Below, piece after piece: positions 4,504-6,269 of a DNA stretch of 6,269 nt (its first letter is position 1; the number at the start of each line of letters is the position of its first letter). A program made the translations under genes and the position numbers. The stretch is from Methylococcales bacterium (GTDB taxonomy: Bacteria > Pseudomonadota > Gammaproteobacteria > Methylococcales > UBA1147). Under the pieces are notes generated by a model. The model did no database searches and had not been told where the DNA came from. It worked only from the letters and a program-made list of their open reading frames with translations. Location: contig JANXGZ010000311.1 in NCBI GenBank assembly GCA_024958995.1, positions 1-6,269 of the forward strand, in the 5' to 3' direction.

Positions 4504-5940
4504 ATGATTGGTTTCACGATGACCGCCCGATCCAACCTCTGGATCCCTGGAATTCTGTTGCTAACGACGGCCCTGATCACCGGTTGCAACCAAAAGGCGC
4601 CTGACTCGGTGGCCCACTCCCTGGCGGTGGGTCCTGTTCCCGCTACCATCCAGCGCCCGGGCAATCCGGCCGCCGGCTACGATGCGCTGGTCAATCAATC
4701 CTACATCAGTTGCGGGATGCCCTATTCAGCTTTCATCAAAGCCACTGGCCCTCCCTCGCCCAGACAGCTTCTTTCTAGCCGGGACTCCAGAAACCGGGGA
4801 TTGCCTTACATGCTGACCATCCGCGACACCGATGACGGCGTACGCCTGGTTACCTCGAACTGTCTTTCCTGCCACGCCGGCTATTTTGAAGACAAGCTGA
4901 TTATCGGCCTCGGCAACGAATTCCTGGACTTTACCCGCGATGCTTCGGTTGGTGCAGAACAGCTTGGTGCCTACGTTACCTCCAAAAAAGACGCTCTCGA
5001 ATGGAAAAAATGGGCGGACCGAATAGCCACCATTGCACCCTACATGCGCACCGACACCCTGGGTGTCAATCCGGCAGTGAACCTGACCTTTGCCCTGATG
5101 GCACACAGAAACCCGGTATCGCTGAAGTGGTCAGACAAAGCCCTGATCAAACCGCCCGGGCGGAAACCCTTGCCGGTCAGCGTACCGCCCTGGTGGCGAA
5201 TGAAGAAAAAAAACGCCCTTTTCTATAACACCGAAGGCCGAGGCGATCATGCCCGTATCATGATGCTGGCTGCAACACTGTGCACCGATTCCATTGAAGA
5301 GGCGCGTGCGATCGACAGGCTGGCGATTGACATGCGCGCCTACCTAGCTTCGTTGAAAGCACCAAAATACCCGTACCCTGTTGACAGCAAGCTAGCCGCA
5401 AAAGGACGAACATTGTTTGAGCAAAACTGCAGTTTCTGCCACGGCACCTACGGAAACGACGCCAGTTATCCGAACCTGGTTTTTCACCATGAGGAAGTGG
5501 GCACCGACGCGGAACTGGCCCGATTGCTGACTTCGGAAGAAAACCTCCGGTTCGTCCGGTGGTTCAACCGATCGTTCTTTGGTGAGAATTCACGTGGAGA
5601 GGCAGCACCCGGGTACATTGCACCGCCATTGGACGGTGTTTGGGCAACAGCCCCGTACTTTCATAACGGCTCGGTCCCTAGCATGGAAGGAGTCCTAAAC
5701 AGCGAGGCGCGGCCCAAATACTGGATACCACCTGAAAACCCGGACCGATTCAATCAGAAAACTCTCGGCTGGTACTACACTGAACCGGGCTACGGCAAAG
5801 AAAGCGCTGTCAACCGCGGTGAAAAAAAACGCATTTACGACACCACCATCAGCGGGTATTCAAACACCGGGCATCGCTACGGCGACCGCTTTGATCAGCA
5901 GCAACGGGCAACCCTGATCGAATACATCAAGACCCTTTGA
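4504..5940 (+). CDS. Di-haem c-type cytochrome lipoprotein, RoxA-like
   Basis: A 478-residue exported di-haem cytochrome. A hydrophobic signal ends in the lipobox LITGC, with Cys28 as the lipidated residue. Haem sites are CLSCH (120-124) and CSFCH (309-313). Other landmarks are GLGNEFLDF (135-143), VPPWWRMKKKNALFYN (227-242), APPLDGVWATAPYFHNGSVP (373-392) and TGHRYG (455-460) near the end, followed by LIEYIKTL. By analogy to RoxA, His457 may be the second axial ligand of the C-terminal haem (inference). The layout fits the di-haem group containing the rubber oxygenase RoxA and, more distantly, MauG/cytochrome c peroxidase. RoxA is near 670-690 residues, so this is a compact relative and need not cleave rubber. 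ATG at 4504 has GGGA five nt upstream; ATG at 4519 has no such site. It lies 37 nt after the lipocalin-like gene. Substrate unknown; possible roles are oxygenase, peroxidase or electron transfer. Confidence 0.85.
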   Translation: MIGFTMTARSNLWIPGILLLTTALITGCNQKAPDSVAHSLAVGPVPATIQRPGNPAAGYDALVNQSYISCGMPYSAFIKATGPPSPRQLLSSRDSRNRGLPYMLTIRDTDDGVRLVTSNCLSCHAGYFEDKLIIGLGNEFLDFTRDASVGAEQLGAYVTSKKDALEWKKWADRIATIAPYMRTDTLGVNPAVNLTFALMAHRNPVSLKWSDKALIKPPGRKPLPVSVPPWWRMKKKNALFYNTEGRGDHARIMMLAATLCTDSIEEARAIDRLAIDMRAYLASLKAPKYPYPVDSKLAAKGRTLFEQNCSFCHGTYGNDASYPNLVFHHEEVGTDAELARLLTSEENLRFVRWFNRSFFGENSRGEAAPGYIAPPLDGVWATAPYFHNGSVPSMEGVLNSEARPKYWIPPENPDRFNQKTLGWYYTEPGYGKESAVNRGEKKRIYDTTISGYSNTGHRYGDRFDQQQRATLIEYIKTL

Positions 5941-5981
5941 TCGCGGGAAGACAAATCTCGATCTGTGGTTACTCAACCCTG

Positions 5982-6025
5982 CAGAGACGCATGCTCTGAT
6001 ATCTCTTCCGCTAACCGCCGTCTCT
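5982..6025. repeat. Overlapping inverted repeats in the convergent intergenic region
   Basis: CAGAG-N7-CTCTG (5982-5998) competes with the longer-range pair AGAGACG (5983-5989) / CGTCTCT (6019-6025). Neither is followed by a T-run, so this is at best a weak or factor-dependent stop between the cytochrome gene and the convergent gene at the right edge. Confidence 0.35.
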
Positions 6026-6080
6026 ACGCCCCTGTATTAAAACTAAACGTTTCCGATCTGGAACCAAAAGCCTTGGATAT

Positions 6081-6269
6081 TTAACCCTGAACAGACGAGA
6101 CCACGGCTTCATTTTCACCGGGACGATGCCGTCTAACCACGGCACGCAGCGACTCCAATCCCTCGATGGAAAACCAAACCGGGTTCATATCAAGGCAGGC
6201 CATCACATCTTCGCCGGCCCTTCGGTCACCACGGAACTGAATTGGTTGAATCAAAAGAATCACGGTATG
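6081..6269 (-). CDS. C-terminal fragment of an unrecognised protein, cut by the window edge
   Basis: A frame open from the window edge to TAA at 6083-6081 gives about 62 residues. A GTG at 6263 could start a 60-residue protein, but no ribosome site is visible in the few bases upstream and the frame stays open to the edge, so a longer truncated gene is more likely. The segment has a hydrophobic strand (VILLIQPIQF), a basic and acidic stretch, then an amphipathic helix-like NPVWFSIEGLESLRAVVRR and a polar tail ending SSVQG. I recognise no family. It converges on the cytochrome gene and lacks a clear terminator between them. Confidence 0.4.
   Translation of the reverse strand, partial: HTVILLIQPIQFRGDRRAGEDVMACLDMNPVWFSIEGLESLRAVVRRHRPGENEAVVSSVQG

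Noticed and set aside
1..6269. CRISPR array, insertion sequence, tRNA or rRNA genes
   Set aside because: No regularly spaced repeats, no transposase-like protein, no terminal repeats, and no tRNA or rRNA hallmark sequences were seen on either strand.

Overview
The window reads as chromosomal DNA from a proteobacterium, most likely a gammaproteobacterium. It has moderate GC content and Gram-negative periplasmic proteins (Sec signals, a lipobox, CxxCH haem sites). It also has a classic GC-hairpin plus U-tract terminator and one good CRP-like palindrome. The taxon is an inference; no marker gene is present.

Left part (17-2325, minus strand): two co-oriented genes for exported proteins of a PQQ-dependent alcohol catabolism module. 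First in transcription order is a periplasmic ABC-type substrate-binding protein (2325 to 1132). Next is a seven-bladed YVTN beta-propeller protein (982 to 17). In related genomes these sit with an ABC ATPase and permease and with quinoprotein alcohol dehydrogenases. The ATPase and permease would be expected just beyond the left edge. Related ABC systems have been tied to lanthanide supply for lanthanide-dependent alcohol dehydrogenases, so a role in lanthanide or PQQ-alcohol physiology is plausible but not shown here.

Middle (2326-3347): about 1 kb between divergent transcription units with no convincing protein gene. It is not empty. A plus-strand promoter-like region (2640-2668) precedes a structured stretch. 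That stretch ends in five AAT triplets and a strong intrinsic terminator (2829-2857). No reading frame explains the terminator, so I call a putative small RNA of about 180 nt, with features expected of an Hfq-binding sRNA. Several inverted repeats and a CRP-like site lie around it.

Right part (3348-5940, plus strand): a probable two-gene operon. The first gene encodes a membrane-anchored or secreted AttH/CrtC-type lipocalin-like protein. The second, 37 nt downstream, encodes a di-haem c-type cytochrome lipoprotein resembling the rubber oxygenase RoxA and related di-haem enzymes, but much shorter than RoxA. The joint role is unknown. Both families include members acting on isoprenoid or carotenoid substrates, which suggests, speculatively, oxidative chemistry on a hydrophobic substrate in the periplasm.

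Right edge (6081-6269, minus strand): the C-terminal end of an unrecognised gene converging on the cytochrome gene.
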